Shown: piece after piece, positions 16,527 to 25,793 of the stretch
How positions within the stretch are numbered: position 1 is the stretch's first letter
Layout of the letters: every line of letters starts with the position of its first letter
Source: Neobacillus sp. OS1-2
GTDB lineage: Bacteria > Bacillota > Bacilli > Bacillales > Cytobacillaceae
Direction of reading: 5' to 3'
Assembly: GCF_030915505.1 (NCBI RefSeq)
Contig: NZ_CP133265.1
Span: forward strand, 3,376,001 to 3,440,000
DNA length: 64,000 bases
The notes under the pieces: model-generated
Seen by the model: the letters and a program-made list of their open reading frames with translations, nothing else
The model's database searches: none
What the model was told of the DNA's origin: nothing
Made by a program: the position numbers and the translations under genes

Positions 16527-19130
16527 ATGGCTGTAAAAGAAAAAGTGGTCAAAGAAAAACATTTAGTTCCGGAAATGATTGATACATTAGCCAATAAAGC
16601 TGCAAAGGCATTGGAGGAGTTTCGTTCCTTCAATCAAGAAATGGTAGATGAAATTGTTAAGCAGATGGCGCTAATAGCTCTCGAAAATCATAAATACTTA
16701 GCAAAGCTGGCTATTGATGAAACAAAAAGAGGGGTCTATGAAGATAAGGTTTTCAAAAATATGTTTGCTACCGAGTGTATCTATAACAACATTAGAGATA
16801 TGAGAACGGTAGGAGTTATAAGTGAAAATGAAAATGAAGGTATGGTTGAAATGGCCGAGCCAGTAGGTGTCATTGCCGGAATAATCCCCATTACAAATCC
16901 GACATCAACCGTTATATTTAAATCGTTAATTTCACTTAAAACAAGAAATCCAATTATATTTGCCTTTCCGCGTTATGCACAAAAATGCTGTACGGTTGCT
17001 GCTGAACTGCTTAGGGAGGCAGCCATAAAAGCAGGGGCACCGGAAAATTGCATCCAGTGGATTGAAGTTCCTTCCCATGAGGCATTCCAAACCTTAATGA
17101 AACATCCATTGGTTTCGCTCATACTTGCAACAGGAGGACCTAACCTTGTGACAGCTGCCTACAGTTCTGGAAAGCCTGCACTTGGTGTTGGGGCTGGGAA
17201 TGTACCGTGCTATATCGAAAAAACAGCCAATATCAAACGGGCTGTCAATGATCTTATTCTATCAAAAACGTTTGACAATGGGATGATTTGTGCTTCAGAA
17301 CAGGCGCTTATTATTGACAAAGAAATATATGACGAGGTAAGGCAGGAGTTACTTGTTAATAACTGCTATTTCCTAAATGATGAGGAGCGTCAATTGGTAG
17401 AGCAAATCGCCATTGATCCAAAACACGCTGCACTTAACCCAATGATTGTTGGATTACCTGCCTATTTGATTGCGAAAATGGCGGGGGTAAATGTTCCAGT
17501 CAATACCAAAATCCTAATTGCCGAATTAGAAGGTGTAGGCCCGAACTATCCACTATCTTGTGAAAAGTTAAGCCCGATTTTAGCCTGTTATAAAGTTAAC
17601 AGTACGGCTGAGGGTTTGCAGATTGCTGCGGAAACATTAGAATATGGCGGTCTTGGGCACTCTGCGGCACTTCATACAGCTGACCAAAATCTAATCGAAC
17701 AATTCTCACTGCAGATGAAAGCGGGACGAATTATTGTCAATACACCATCAACCCATGGGGCAATCGGAGATATCTATAATACATCGTTGCCATCTTTGAC
17801 AATTGGATGTGGAACTTATGGAGGTAACTCTGTGTCGCAAAATGTCGGAGCAGCGAATTTAATCAATATTAAAAAGGTAGCGAAAAGAAGAAAAATGACG
17901 CAATGGTTTAAAGTGCCTTCACAAGTTTTCTTTGAGCAAAATTCCATTCAAATGCTTGCACAGATTCCAGGTATTTCGAAAGCATTTATCGTTACCAGTG
18001 GAAGCTCTATAAAAAATGGCTATGTTGATAAAGTTCTCTATTATTTGAATAAGAATGGTGCACAAATCCAGTTCGAATCATTCTCAGAAGTAGAACCAGA
18101 TCCTAGTATTGAGACGGTTATGAATGGTGCAGAAAGAATGAGAAGGTTCCAGCCGGATTGCATCATCGCCCTTGGTGGCGGTTCTGTTATGGATGCAGCA
18201 AAAGCGATGTGGCTTTTCTACGAACATCCAGAGACTGATTTCCATAGCTTAACACAAAAGTTCTTTGATCCGTCAAAGAGAGTCGTAAAATTTCCGGCTC
18301 TTCGCAGTAAAGCAAAATTGGTGGCAATCCCAACCACATCTGGGACAGGTTCAGAGGTTACTTCTGTTACCGTTATTACGGATAAAAAGACCAATAAGAA
18401 ATATCCACTGGTAGATTTCCAACTGACGCCTGATATTGCCATTGTAGATCCACAGTTTGTCATGACAGTTCCGAAACAGGTTACTGCAGACACTGGGATG
18501 GATGTTCTGACCCATGCAATTGAGTCTTATGTATCAGTTTTGGCCAATGATTATACAGACGGGTTGGCACTTAAGGCCATCCAGCTCGTTTTTGATTATT
18601 TGCCGCGGGCATACAGTGATGGAAGTGATGAACTAGCAAGGGAAAAGATGCATAATGCATCGACAATAGCAGGAATGGCTTTCGGTAATGCCTTTTTAGG
18701 TATTAATCATAGTCTTGCCCACGTGCTCGGGGCTGAGTTTAGTATACCGCATGGACGCGCAAATGCTATCCTCTTGCCGCACGTAATTCGTTATAATGCC
18801 GCAAAACCGAATAAGTTTATGACTTATCCTAAATACGAACACTTTATTGCGGATGTACGCTATGCGGAAATTGCCAAAATGCTTGGACTCCCTGCGAGCA
18901 CAACAGAAGAAGGGGTTGACAGTTTAATCAAGGCAATTGTCAGCCTTGCAGAGGAATTAGATATTAAGATGAGTATTCAAGCAAATGGTGTTAATAAAGA
19001 GGTGTTTGAAAGCAAAGTAGCCTTACTTGCCAAAAACGCATTTGACGATCAGGATACCATTGCAAATCCAAAACAACCATTTATTAGCGAGCTTGCAGAA
19101 ATATATCGTCAGGCTTTTAGGGGCGTATAA
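16527..19130 (+). CDS. adhE: bifunctional acetaldehyde-CoA/alcohol dehydrogenase AdhE
   Basis: 867 residues, the normal AdhE size. The N-terminal aldehyde dehydrogenase domain (1-440) has the active Cys in FDNGMICASEQA and the NAD-binding LATGGPNLV. The C-terminal iron-dependent alcohol dehydrogenase (450-867) has GGGSVMDAAKAM, PTTSGTGSEVTSV and the iron-binding GINHSLAHVLGAEFSIPHGRAN. It reduces acetyl-CoA to ethanol, regenerating two NAD, and normally forms spirosomes in the cytosol. Its presence indicates real fermentative capacity. Site GGAGGGG precedes the ATG. Candidate Rex and FadR boxes upstream suggest control by NADH/NAD and fatty acyl-CoA. Confidence 0.97.
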   Translation: MAVKEKVVKEKHLVPEMIDTLANKAAKALEEFRSFNQEMVDEIVKQMALIALENHKYLAKLAIDETKRGVYEDKVFKNMFATECIYNNIRDMRTVGVISENENEGMVEMAEPVGVIAGIIPITNPTSTVIFKSLISLKTRNPIIFAFPRYAQKCCTVAAELLREAAIKAGAPENCIQWIEVPSHEAFQTLMKHPLVSLILATGGPNLVTAAYSSGKPALGVGAGNVPCYIEKTANIKRAVNDLILSKTFDNGMICASEQALIIDKEIYDEVRQELLVNNCYFLNDEERQLVEQIAIDPKHAALNPMIVGLPAYLIAKMAGVNVPVNTKILIAELEGVGPNYPLSCEKLSPILACYKVNSTAEGLQIAAETLEYGGLGHSAALHTADQNLIEQFSLQMKAGRIIVNTPSTHGAIGDIYNTSLPSLTIGCGTYGGNSVSQNVGAANLINIKKVAKRRKMTQWFKVPSQVFFEQNSIQMLAQIPGISKAFIVTSGSSIKNGYVDKVLYYLNKNGAQIQFESFSEVEPDPSIETVMNGAERMRRFQPDCIIALGGGSVMDAAKAMWLFYEHPETDFHSLTQKFFDPSKRVVKFPALRSKAKLVAIPTTSGTGSEVTSVTVITDKKTNKKYPLVDFQLTPDIAIVDPQFVMTVPKQVTADTGMDVLTHAIESYVSVLANDYTDGLALKAIQLVFDYLPRAYSDGSDELAREKMHNASTIAGMAFGNAFLGINHSLAHVLGAEFSIPHGRANAILLPHVIRYNAAKPNKFMTYPKYEHFIADVRYAEIAKMLGLPASTTEEGVDSLIKAIVSLAEELDIKMSIQANGVNKEVFESKVALLAKNAFDDQDTIANPKQPFISELAEIYRQAFRGV

Positions 19131-19139
19131 GTATGAAGA

Positions 19140-19167
19140 TCAGTCCCAGGATGCATGCTGGGACTGA
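19140..19167 (+). terminator. hairpin after adhE
   Basis: TCAGTCCCAG (19140-19149) pairs with CTGGGACTGA (19158-19167). The stem is strong, but no T tract follows. Confidence 0.55.
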
Positions 19168-19507
19168 CTGAAAATGGTTATTACTTTAAGCAATTCATTT
19201 ATAGTAATTTCCTTTTTTGATATAACTATATAACCGTCAACAGGATCAAAAAAAAACGAATGTTTTGTGAACAATTACGAGTACTTGTCGATTTTAATCT
19301 CCTTGTGCCGAAATTAGACGTAAAACACCCCTTCTCGAACTTAAAATTATGGAAATTGATGAAATATGTCGAAAACAGTACATTTACAAATATCTATTTT
19401 AAAACAATAATTTAAGTGGATTCAACTTCTTCCAAGTTTAATAGGGTGAAAGGTTTCAGTTTCACTTTCATGTTTCATTTGGTAGAGAAAATAAGGAGGG
19501 GAATAAT
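19168..19507. other. long promoter region before the acyl-CoA ligase
   Basis: 340 bp without a gene. It holds TTGTGAACAA (19265-19274), resembling half a Rex site, and TGTCGAAAA (19367-19375), which fits a Spo0A (0A) box. Either could matter for stationary-phase control of the PHA region; both are short and may be chance. Confidence 0.35.
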
Positions 19508-21139
19508 ATGGTTTATCAGAAAAAGCCATGGCTGAAATTTTACGATCCAAGAATTAGCAAGGAAGTATCAATTGAATATGATTCATTATTTGACCTATTA
19601 AGGCAGGCAGCAAATATTCATCATGATAATCCGGCGCTATCGTTCTTCGGAAAGTCTTGGAGCTATAAGGAAACCAGAATGATTTCTGAATGGTTTGCCG
19701 CTTCATTATATCGGGTCGGGCTGAAAAAGGGTGAGAGATTGGCTATCATGCTCCCGAACTGCCCGCATTACATTTTTAGCTTATTTGCTACATTTCGGTT
19801 AGGCGGTATTGCCGTTCAAGTAAATCCCATGTATATCGAGAGAGAAATTGAATATATCCTCAATGATTCTGATGCGGAATACATGGTTGTTTTTGAAGCA
19901 TTTTATCCTAGAGTAAAGCAGGTCCAGCCAAAGACATCTTTGAAAAAAGTCATTGTCGTTGGGTTTGGAGAGAATAAACTTCCGCTTGCAGACGGAGATA
20001 TTTATTTTGAAGACTTTTTAACACATGATAATGTGATGCCTGATATTCCCATTGACATCCATGATGATGTAGCCCTACTTCAATATACTGGCGGAACAAC
20101 CGGGGTATCTAAAGGGGTGATGCTTACACATCATAATTTACTGGCCAACATTATTCAGGTATGCGATTTCACCTATAATGCCGTCGATGAGAAACCGGAA
20201 AACTTCAAAATTGTAAGTGTTCTGCCAATGTTTCATGTATATGGGCTTTCTTGTAATGCACTATCAGCCATAAGAATTGGCTGTAATCAGCTCATTTTAC
20301 CTCGATTTGATGTTAATGAAGTGTTAGAACTAGTTAAACGTGAGAAACCGTTTCAAATGACGGCTGTTCCGACCATGATTTTTGCTTTGAATAGTCACCC
20401 AGATTTAGAAGATAGTAACATCGGTGATATTTATTACTTAAGCAGCGGCGGCGCTCCGCTCCCAATTGAACAAGTTAAATCATTTGAAAAAAGGGTAGGT
20501 GCAAGATTATCGGACGGCTACGGATTATCAGAAACAGCTCCGTCTGCTATCTCTACACCGCCATTCCTGCCGCGGAAATTAGGAAGCGTTGGTATTCCGC
20601 TCCCAGGTACCGAGGCAAGAATTGTAGAAGAAACTTCAGAAGGGATTATAGATGTACCAGTAGGTGAGGCTGGAGAGTTAATCCTTCGCGGACCACAAGT
20701 GATGAAAGGATATTGGAAGCGTCCCGGGGATACAGAAATGGTGTTAAAAGATGGCTGGCTATTTACCGGGGACATCGCAAAAATGGATGAAGACGGCTAT
20801 TTTTACATTTTGGATCGCAAGAAGGATATTATTATTGCAAGCGGCTACAATGTTTACCCACGCGAAATTGAAGAGGTGCTGTACCAGCATGAAGCGGTGG
20901 AGGAGGCAATTGTCATTGGTGTTCCAGACACATATAGAGGAGAAACAGTAAAAGCCTTTGTTAAGTTAAAACCAGGTACAGATATAACACCGGAAAAACT
21001 GATAGATTTTGCAAAGATAAATTTAGCGCCTTACAAGGTGCCGAAAGAAATTGAAATACTAGATGAACTTCCTAAGTCATCTGTCGGCAAGTTATTAAGG
21101 AGAATGTTACGCCAAGAACAGGAAAAAGCTCAAGTATAA
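19508..21139 (+). CDS. AMP-forming acyl-CoA ligase (long-chain fatty acid type)
   Basis: 543 residues of the ANL superfamily. ATP-binding YTGGTTGVSKGVMLTHHN, the A5 motif DGYGLSETAP, the A7-A8 region GWLFTGDIAKMDEDGYFYILDRKKD, and the C-terminal catalytic Lys in KSSVGKLLRR. It activates a carboxylic acid to its CoA thioester; overall it looks like LcfB/FadD-type enzymes. Being first in a run that leads to phaR and phaC, it may supply acyl-CoA precursors for the polyester or return fatty acids to it. That link rests on position. Site AAGGAGGGG precedes the ATG. Confidence 0.9.
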   Translation: MVYQKKPWLKFYDPRISKEVSIEYDSLFDLLRQAANIHHDNPALSFFGKSWSYKETRMISEWFAASLYRVGLKKGERLAIMLPNCPHYIFSLFATFRLGGIAVQVNPMYIEREIEYILNDSDAEYMVVFEAFYPRVKQVQPKTSLKKVIVVGFGENKLPLADGDIYFEDFLTHDNVMPDIPIDIHDDVALLQYTGGTTGVSKGVMLTHHNLLANIIQVCDFTYNAVDEKPENFKIVSVLPMFHVYGLSCNALSAIRIGCNQLILPRFDVNEVLELVKREKPFQMTAVPTMIFALNSHPDLEDSNIGDIYYLSSGGAPLPIEQVKSFEKRVGARLSDGYGLSETAPSAISTPPFLPRKLGSVGIPLPGTEARIVEETSEGIIDVPVGEAGELILRGPQVMKGYWKRPGDTEMVLKDGWLFTGDIAKMDEDGYFYILDRKKDIIIASGYNVYPREIEEVLYQHEAVEEAIVIGVPDTYRGETVKAFVKLKPGTDITPEKLIDFAKINLAPYKVPKEIEILDELPKSSVGKLLRRMLRQEQEKAQV

Positions 21140-21250
21140 ACACACCCCAGAAAAAGCATTAACGCATGCGATTCTTCTCTACAATACTTCATCATAGACA
21201 AACTTTCACAACATTCACGCACATAATTTCTTTTAAAAGGAGCGAGAAAG

Positions 21251-21982
21251 ATGGCTGGAAAAAAAGAAAATGAAAAAGAATCAAAAAAGGTTAAAGAACT
21301 CCATGAGACACAGCCGGAAGCTGAAGTAAAGTCAGTAAATGAATCAAACGGAAGTAAGGAAGAAGACCCAGTGGTTAAGGTCCAGTCAACGGAAGAGAAA
21401 ACTATAGAAAAGGACGATAGCGATGAACAGCTTTCCAGCCTTGACATTCTATGGCGCAAGGCATTTGGTGAGTTAGATGAATGGGCAAGCCGCGCTGATT
21501 TTCGGGATGAAGTTTTCTTGAAGAAGGCAAGTCTTTTTGCTGAAAGTGTTCAGCGTAACCAAGGGAATGCTATTGAAATCGCTGCACAATTTTACCAAGA
21601 ATTCTCTGCTTGGGAAAAGACAGCTAGAGAGGAATTCCTAATGTCTACAACCAGCCTGCAGCATTTTTTTCCGCTAAAGTCTTATGAAGATATTAATGGG
21701 AAAATTGATCAAATTCAAGAAAAGACATTGGCGATTCTTGCAGCACCGTGTCAAAAGATAGCAGGAAATCTGTCAATGGATAAGTATCTCGAAGTGATCA
21801 ACCAATATATTACTCTCCGGAAAAAAGGCAGAGAACAGTATATTAAATCGGTTAAGCAAGCCGGGAACTTAATTTACGAAAATCAGAAGGGTTTTGTTAA
21901 TCTCTTTGCCCGACAAATCAAAACGTTAATGTTCCCATTAAATAAATACTTAGAAAAAACAGAAGAACTAACCAAATCATAA
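21251..21982 (+). CDS. unrecognised PHA-cluster protein, helical with charged N-terminus
   Basis: 243 residues not matched to a family I know. Residues 1-60 are very charged and probably disordered (Lys/Glu-rich). 63-243 are predicted mostly helical with regular aromatics (ILWRKAFGELDEWASRADF, YQEFSAWEKTA, FARQIKTLMFPLNKYLEK). There is no signal peptide or membrane helix. It ends 18 bp before phaR and is preceded by a clear AAGGAGCGAG site, so it is almost certainly co-transcribed with phaR-phaC. B. megaterium has no such gene at this spot. It could be a granule-associated protein or an extra synthase subunit with a loose PhaE/PhaR-like build; this is inference. Confidence 0.7.
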   Translation: MAGKKENEKESKKVKELHETQPEAEVKSVNESNGSKEEDPVVKVQSTEEKTIEKDDSDEQLSSLDILWRKAFGELDEWASRADFRDEVFLKKASLFAESVQRNQGNAIEIAAQFYQEFSAWEKTAREEFLMSTTSLQHFFPLKSYEDINGKIDQIQEKTLAILAAPCQKIAGNLSMDKYLEVINQYITLRKKGREQYIKSVKQAGNLIYENQKGFVNLFARQIKTLMFPLNKYLEKTEELTKS

Positions 21983-22000
21983 TTCAAGGGGTGCTGCAAC

Positions 22001-22543
22001 ATGTCTAATGAACAAAATTTTGATCCATTGTTTGGGTTCAAGCAATTAAGTGGAATGTGGGAAAAACAATTAAACGATGTATTATACAATCTGACCGACA
22101 ATAAAGAATTTGTTCGGACTGCAAGTGTAGGATTAAATACCTATTCTCGATACATGAAGAAGCTGAGGAAAAATCAAGAATTTGTTGCAGCTCTAATGAA
22201 TATACCCACTAAAAAAGATGTTGCAAATGCCGCCAAACTATCCATTCAGGCGGAGGAAAAAATGGATTTGTTAGAGGAGCAACTTTGGAATTTACAAGAT
22301 AGTGTTAGTTCAATTTCAAAAGAAAACGTAAGAATGTTCGAAGAAGTCATAACTATTGTCATGCAAATGAAGAATGAATTTCAAAAAGTATCCCAGGAAA
22401 TGACGGAAATCCAAAATGTGAAAGCTGAACTTGCTTCCTTGAAAAACCTTATCGAAAAAAAAGAGAAGGAACAGCAGAAGAAAGAATCAAAAAAAATAAA
22501 GGATAAAGAATTAGTGCTCATCGGTACTAACACATCTAAATAA
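22001..22543 (+). CDS. phaR: PHA synthase subunit PhaR (class IV)
   Basis: 180 residues. The N-terminal part (FDPLFGFKQLSGMWEKQLND) and the body (NKEFVRTASVGLNTYSRYMKKLRKNQEF, LNIPT-like MNIPTKKDVANAA) match PhaR of Bacillus class IV synthases. The C-terminal half is a long coiled coil (EEVITIVMQMKNEFQKV ... LIEKKEKEQQKKESKK). PhaR pairs with PhaC and is required for polymerising activity. The synthase gene follows 15 bp later with no phaB between; in B. megaterium the order is phaR-phaB-phaC. Confidence 0.92.
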   Translation: MSNEQNFDPLFGFKQLSGMWEKQLNDVLYNLTDNKEFVRTASVGLNTYSRYMKKLRKNQEFVAALMNIPTKKDVANAAKLSIQAEEKMDLLEEQLWNLQDSVSSISKENVRMFEEVITIVMQMKNEFQKVSQEMTEIQNVKAELASLKNLIEKKEKEQQKKESKKIKDKELVLIGTNTSK

Positions 22544-22557
22544 CATGGAAGGGAGCT

Positions 22558-23643
22558 ATGAAAATGAGCACTAAACTCTTAGGAACAAACCTTTTTCCGC
22601 TGTTAAACATAGAGAAGGAAACAAAACGGTGGAATAACCTTTATAAAATAATGACTGAGCCCAAACCGGATATTGTCCCTACACCACGACAGAGTGTTTG
22701 GAAGAAAAATAAAACAACTTTGTGGTATCATCCCGCGAAGGAAAAAAAACATGATGTGCCAATTTTTCTAGTCTATTCTCTTTTGAACAAGGTATACATT
22801 CTGGATGTAGGCGAAGGTAGCAGCGTTGTTGGGGGTCTGACAGAGCGTGGTTATGATGTCTACTTGTTGGATTGGGGTTCACCAGGTCTTGAAGATAGTG
22901 ATATTACACTCGATAAATATATTATTGATTATATGGAGAATGCCCTTAAGCGAGCACTAAGACATTCAGGTGCAAAGGAAATATCTCTTGCGGGATATTG
23001 TTTGGGTGGAACAGTAGCAGCCATCCTGGCATCTATTACGAAATTACCAATAAGAAATTTAACTCTTGCTGCTGTTCCAATTGACTTCAGCATTGGGATT
23101 GTTCCTGACAAGTGGCTTGCAGGTCTTCAAAATGGGTCACTAAGTTTTGACCAATTTGCTGATGCCCATGAAACCATTCCATCAGAATTTCTCTATTTGA
23201 TGTTTAGGGTACTATCACCCGTTTACGGAAGCCCTAAAATCAATCTCATCACGCGTGCGCATGACGAGGACTATGTAGAAAAATGGCGTCGCATGGACAA
23301 ATGGACGAAGGACACGGCTTCCTTTACAGGTGCTGCCTTCAAGCAGATGTTTAACGATCTTTATAAGGATAATAAACTTTTAAAAGGTGAATTGATGATT
23401 GCTGGCAGGAAGGTAGATTTAAAGAATATTACATGTCCGCTTTTTGTTTTCTCTTGTTCACGCGATACTCTTGTGTTAGATAAGCAAAGCCTGCCAATTA
23501 TGGATTTAGTCTCAAGTGAAGATAAGACGTATGAGGTTTATGAAGGGGGACATGTTTCACTGGCATTGACAGGTGTGTTCGCTGAAATTTGGGATAAATG
23601 GTTATCGTCACGTTCACTTCATATGCAAAAAGAACTTGTATAA
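22558..23643 (+). CDS. phaC: class IV poly(3-hydroxyalkanoate) synthase PhaC
   Basis: 361 residues, the short form typical of class III/IV synthases. The alpha/beta-fold active site is visible: Cys148 in the lipase-like box AGYCLGG, Asp303 in FSCSRDTLV and His332 in EGGHVSLALTG. It joins (R)-3-hydroxyacyl-CoA units into granules together with PhaR. Either ATG at 22558 or 22564 could start the protein; the second has better spacing from GGAAGGGAG. The supplier of (R)-3-hydroxybutyryl-CoA, phaB, is not in this window. Confidence 0.95.
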   Translation: MKMSTKLLGTNLFPLLNIEKETKRWNNLYKIMTEPKPDIVPTPRQSVWKKNKTTLWYHPAKEKKHDVPIFLVYSLLNKVYILDVGEGSSVVGGLTERGYDVYLLDWGSPGLEDSDITLDKYIIDYMENALKRALRHSGAKEISLAGYCLGGTVAAILASITKLPIRNLTLAAVPIDFSIGIVPDKWLAGLQNGSLSFDQFADAHETIPSEFLYLMFRVLSPVYGSPKINLITRAHDEDYVEKWRRMDKWTKDTASFTGAAFKQMFNDLYKDNKLLKGELMIAGRKVDLKNITCPLFVFSCSRDTLVLDKQSLPIMDLVSSEDKTYEVYEGGHVSLALTGVFAEIWDKWLSSRSLHMQKELV

Positions 23644-23667
23644 CCTTAGAGAAACCAGAATAAATTA

Positions 23668-23707
23668 GTAACGGGAAGATGGGTGGGGACCTGATTCTTC
23701 CCGTTAC
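23668..23707. terminator. shared terminator between phaC and the convergent hydrolase
   Basis: GTAACGGGAAGA (23668-23679) pairs with TCTTCCCGTTAC (23696-23707), a 12-bp stem between convergent stop codons. Confidence 0.7.
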
Positions 23708-23714
23708 TCAAAGA

Positions 23715-24497
23715 TTATATTGCTGATTTTTGTTGATTGAGGAACCTTCTTAATAGGCGGTTAAACCGGTCTTTTGCTTCCAATTTGGCAAGATGACCGG
23801 TATTCCGCATAATAATAAATTCCGAATGTGGTATCAACTTATGCATGGATGCCTGAATCCATACAGGTAAAACAGAGTCATACTGCCCCCCAATAATTAA
23901 TGTAGGGACATTGATTTTTGGCAATAGGGCGCGGTTATTGACTTCAAGACAATTTTTCAAGGATTCAAGAAAAATCTGATGTTTTGGCCGGAAAAAGTGA
24001 CGAAATTTTTCTGTAGTTTCCTTACGCCAGGAATACAATGCCATACGTCCAAGGAATTCCTCTTGTATTCCTGCTGTCGTAACGGCTTCAAACTTTTCTT
24101 TACGATTCTTAAAAAACCAACTTCTTAGTTTCTTCGGGAAAAAGTGGAATGTACTGACTAACATGAGTGAACGACAGAGGTGTGGAGCTTGACGGTAGAT
24201 TTCCTGGGCAACGGCTCCGCCCATTGACAGACCTAGGATGTGGGCGTTTTCAATTTTTAACTCCTTCAATAATTCAATTAAGTCTTCGGCAAAGTTTGGA
24301 ATCGAAATACCATCCGTTTTTGTACATTCCCCATGACCGCGTAAATCAGGAATAATTAATTCAAATTGGTCGGCTAACTCGAATTGATTTTGCCATCCCT
24401 CTTTCACTTCACCTAACCCGTGGATGAGCACGAGTGGTTCCCCTTTTCCTAAATGCAAAAAAGGTACACCTAATTTGCTGACTCTCGTATTTTCCAT
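23715..24497 (-). CDS. alpha/beta hydrolase inside the PHA cluster (candidate intracellular PHB depolymerase)
   Basis: 260 residues from the ATG at 24497 (site AAGGTGGTG); a longer in-frame start exists but lacks a site. Oxyanion motif HGLGEVKEGW, nucleophile elbow LGLSMGGAVAQE (Ser), acid in IIGGQYDSVLPV and His in NTGHLAKLE. No signal peptide, so it acts inside the cell. It lies between phaC and phaQ on the opposite strand. Bacillus intracellular PHB depolymerases are similar small hydrolases with a G-x-S-M-G box and are often named 3-oxoadipate enol-lactonase. That function here is an inference from context. Close paralogue of the partial gene at 1-271. Confidence 0.8.
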   Translation of the reverse strand: MENTRVSKLGVPFLHLGKGEPLVLIHGLGEVKEGWQNQFELADQFELIIPDLRGHGECTKTDGISIPNFAEDLIELLKELKIENAHILGLSMGGAVAQEIYRQAPHLCRSLMLVSTFHFFPKKLRSWFFKNRKEKFEAVTTAGIQEEFLGRMALYSWRKETTEKFRHFFRPKHQIFLESLKNCLEVNNRALLPKINVPTLIIGGQYDSVLPVWIQASMHKLIPHSEFIIMRNTGHLAKLEAKDRFNRLLRRFLNQQKSAI

Positions 24498-24580
24498 TTT
24501 ACACCACCTTTTCATTTTATTAAGTTTATAACCAAGCCCACCCAATTGTAAACATCTAAATTCTATTTTTACATATATTT

Positions 24581-24620
24581 ATTTTACACATTGACATAAT
24601 ATGACTTATAGGTGTAAAAT
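24581..24620 (+). promoter_or_regulatory. phaQ promoter with a 9-bp inverted repeat (candidate PhaQ operator)
   Basis: TTGACA (24591-24596) and TAAAAT (24615-24620), 18 bp apart. A perfect inverted repeat, ATTTTACAC (24581-24589) and GTGTAAAAT (24612-24620), brackets the promoter, one arm touching the -35 and the other covering the -10. This is a natural place for autorepression by PhaQ. Confidence 0.6.
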
Positions 24621-24644
24621 ACATGTAGGTGAGGTGATAAAGAT

Positions 24645-25082
24645 ATGGTAAACCAAGATAATCAATCAGTCAATCCATCCAAAAATTTTGTGCTGCCATT
24701 TATTTTATTGCTTCTTAGCAAAGTTTCTCTTCATGGATATGAACTTAGCCAAAGGTTGGAGACATTCGGATTTAAGACCCTTGATCAAGGGAACTTATAC
24801 CGGATGTTAAGACAGTTGGAGAAGGATGAACTTGTTTCATCAGAATGGGATACAGCAGGAAGCGGGCCAGCAAAAAGAAGATATTCCATTACAAAAGCAG
24901 GGGTTACATACTTAAAAGGCTATGCCAATCAACTAGAAACCTATCAATCCATCCTAGACCAATTCTTCAAGATGTATTCCAGTGTTCTTGAGCTCTATAT
25001 GCCTTCTTTTCAAAAGAGGGATCCAATAGAGAAAGTAAAAAAAAGTAGGAGGAGGAAGGACGATGGCACAGAAAAAGAGTGA
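24645..25082 (+). CDS. phaQ: PadR-type regulator of PHA genes PhaQ
   Basis: 145 residues with a PadR-like winged helix: FVLPFILLLLSKVSLHGYELSQRL, then LDQGNLYRMLRQLEKDELVSSEW and KRRYSITKAGVTYLK. A helical C-terminal arm (dimerisation) and a basic tail follow. In B. megaterium PhaQ represses itself and phaP and is released by the polymer. The same phaQ-phaP order is seen here, and the genes overlap by 20 bp, so they are coupled. GTGAGGTGAT precedes the ATG. Confidence 0.92.
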   Translation: MVNQDNQSVNPSKNFVLPFILLLLSKVSLHGYELSQRLETFGFKTLDQGNLYRMLRQLEKDELVSSEWDTAGSGPAKRRYSITKAGVTYLKGYANQLETYQSILDQFFKMYSSVLELYMPSFQKRDPIEKVKKSRRRKDDGTEKE

Positions 25083-25662
25083 AACGGTTCTTACTACGGA
25101 TGAAAAAGTCATTCCAACAGTAGAGGAATCGATCGTTGTAGGATCATTTGTTACCACATTTTGGGATCAGTACGAGCAATCACGTGAACGCGCTGAGCAG
25201 CTTCGGGAGAACCGAGAAGATGCCTATGTTAATGCGGTAAGGGAGGTCATCAAGTTCAATAAACAATACCGTAAATCCTTGGCGACATTGTATGAGCAAG
25301 CGAAAAGAACAAACAAAGATATGGCAACTGAACTGATGCATCAAATTAATAGAGGTAAAGAAGTTGAGAAAGATGAAACGATCCATGTAGATGACCGAGC
25401 AGAATTAAAGAACCAATTGAAAGAGGTTACAGGTCAATTAGAGAAATTAGCGCTTACACCAATTCGATCTATCTTCCATATCGTCGATCAACTAGAAGAC
25501 AATTTCGAAAAAAATGCAGAAGCAAACATTGCCAATAACCGTGGTCGTAGAAATGCTTGGCTTGCTGTTCGAAAGGAATATGTGAAGAAGGCCAGAAATA
25601 CCCATTTAAATCTAGTAGAACGCGGCAAGAACGGTTTCAAAGAACTAATCAAAACTCCGTAA
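25063..25662 (+). CDS. phaP: phasin PhaP
   Basis: 199 residues, amphipathic and helical throughout, rich in Glu, Lys and Ala without Cys, as Bacillus phasins are (FVTTFWDQYEQSRERAEQLREN). It coats PHA granules and limits coalescence. It begins within the last codons of phaQ with its own AGGAGGAGGAAGG site, so it can be made in large amounts. A strong terminator follows. Confidence 0.9.
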   Translation: MAQKKSETVLTTDEKVIPTVEESIVVGSFVTTFWDQYEQSRERAEQLRENREDAYVNAVREVIKFNKQYRKSLATLYEQAKRTNKDMATELMHQINRGKEVEKDETIHVDDRAELKNQLKEVTGQLEKLALTPIRSIFHIVDQLEDNFEKNAEANIANNRGRRNAWLAVRKEYVKKARNTHLNLVERGKNGFKELIKTP

Positions 25663-25726
25663 CCATATTTATTATTAAGGGGAATTAACAGCATTGATTG
25701 ACAATAGAATCCTTAACAAAAGCTAG

Positions 25727-25766
25727 AACCACAGTCTTTTACAAAATAAAAAGATTGTGGTTTTTA
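25727..25766 (+). terminator. terminator after phaQP
   Basis: AACCACAGTCTTTT (25727-25740) pairs with AAAAGATTGTGGTT (25749-25762) with one G-T pair, followed by TTT. Confidence 0.85.
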
Positions 25767-25793
25767 CTTTATTGAACTTTTGATGTACTAATG

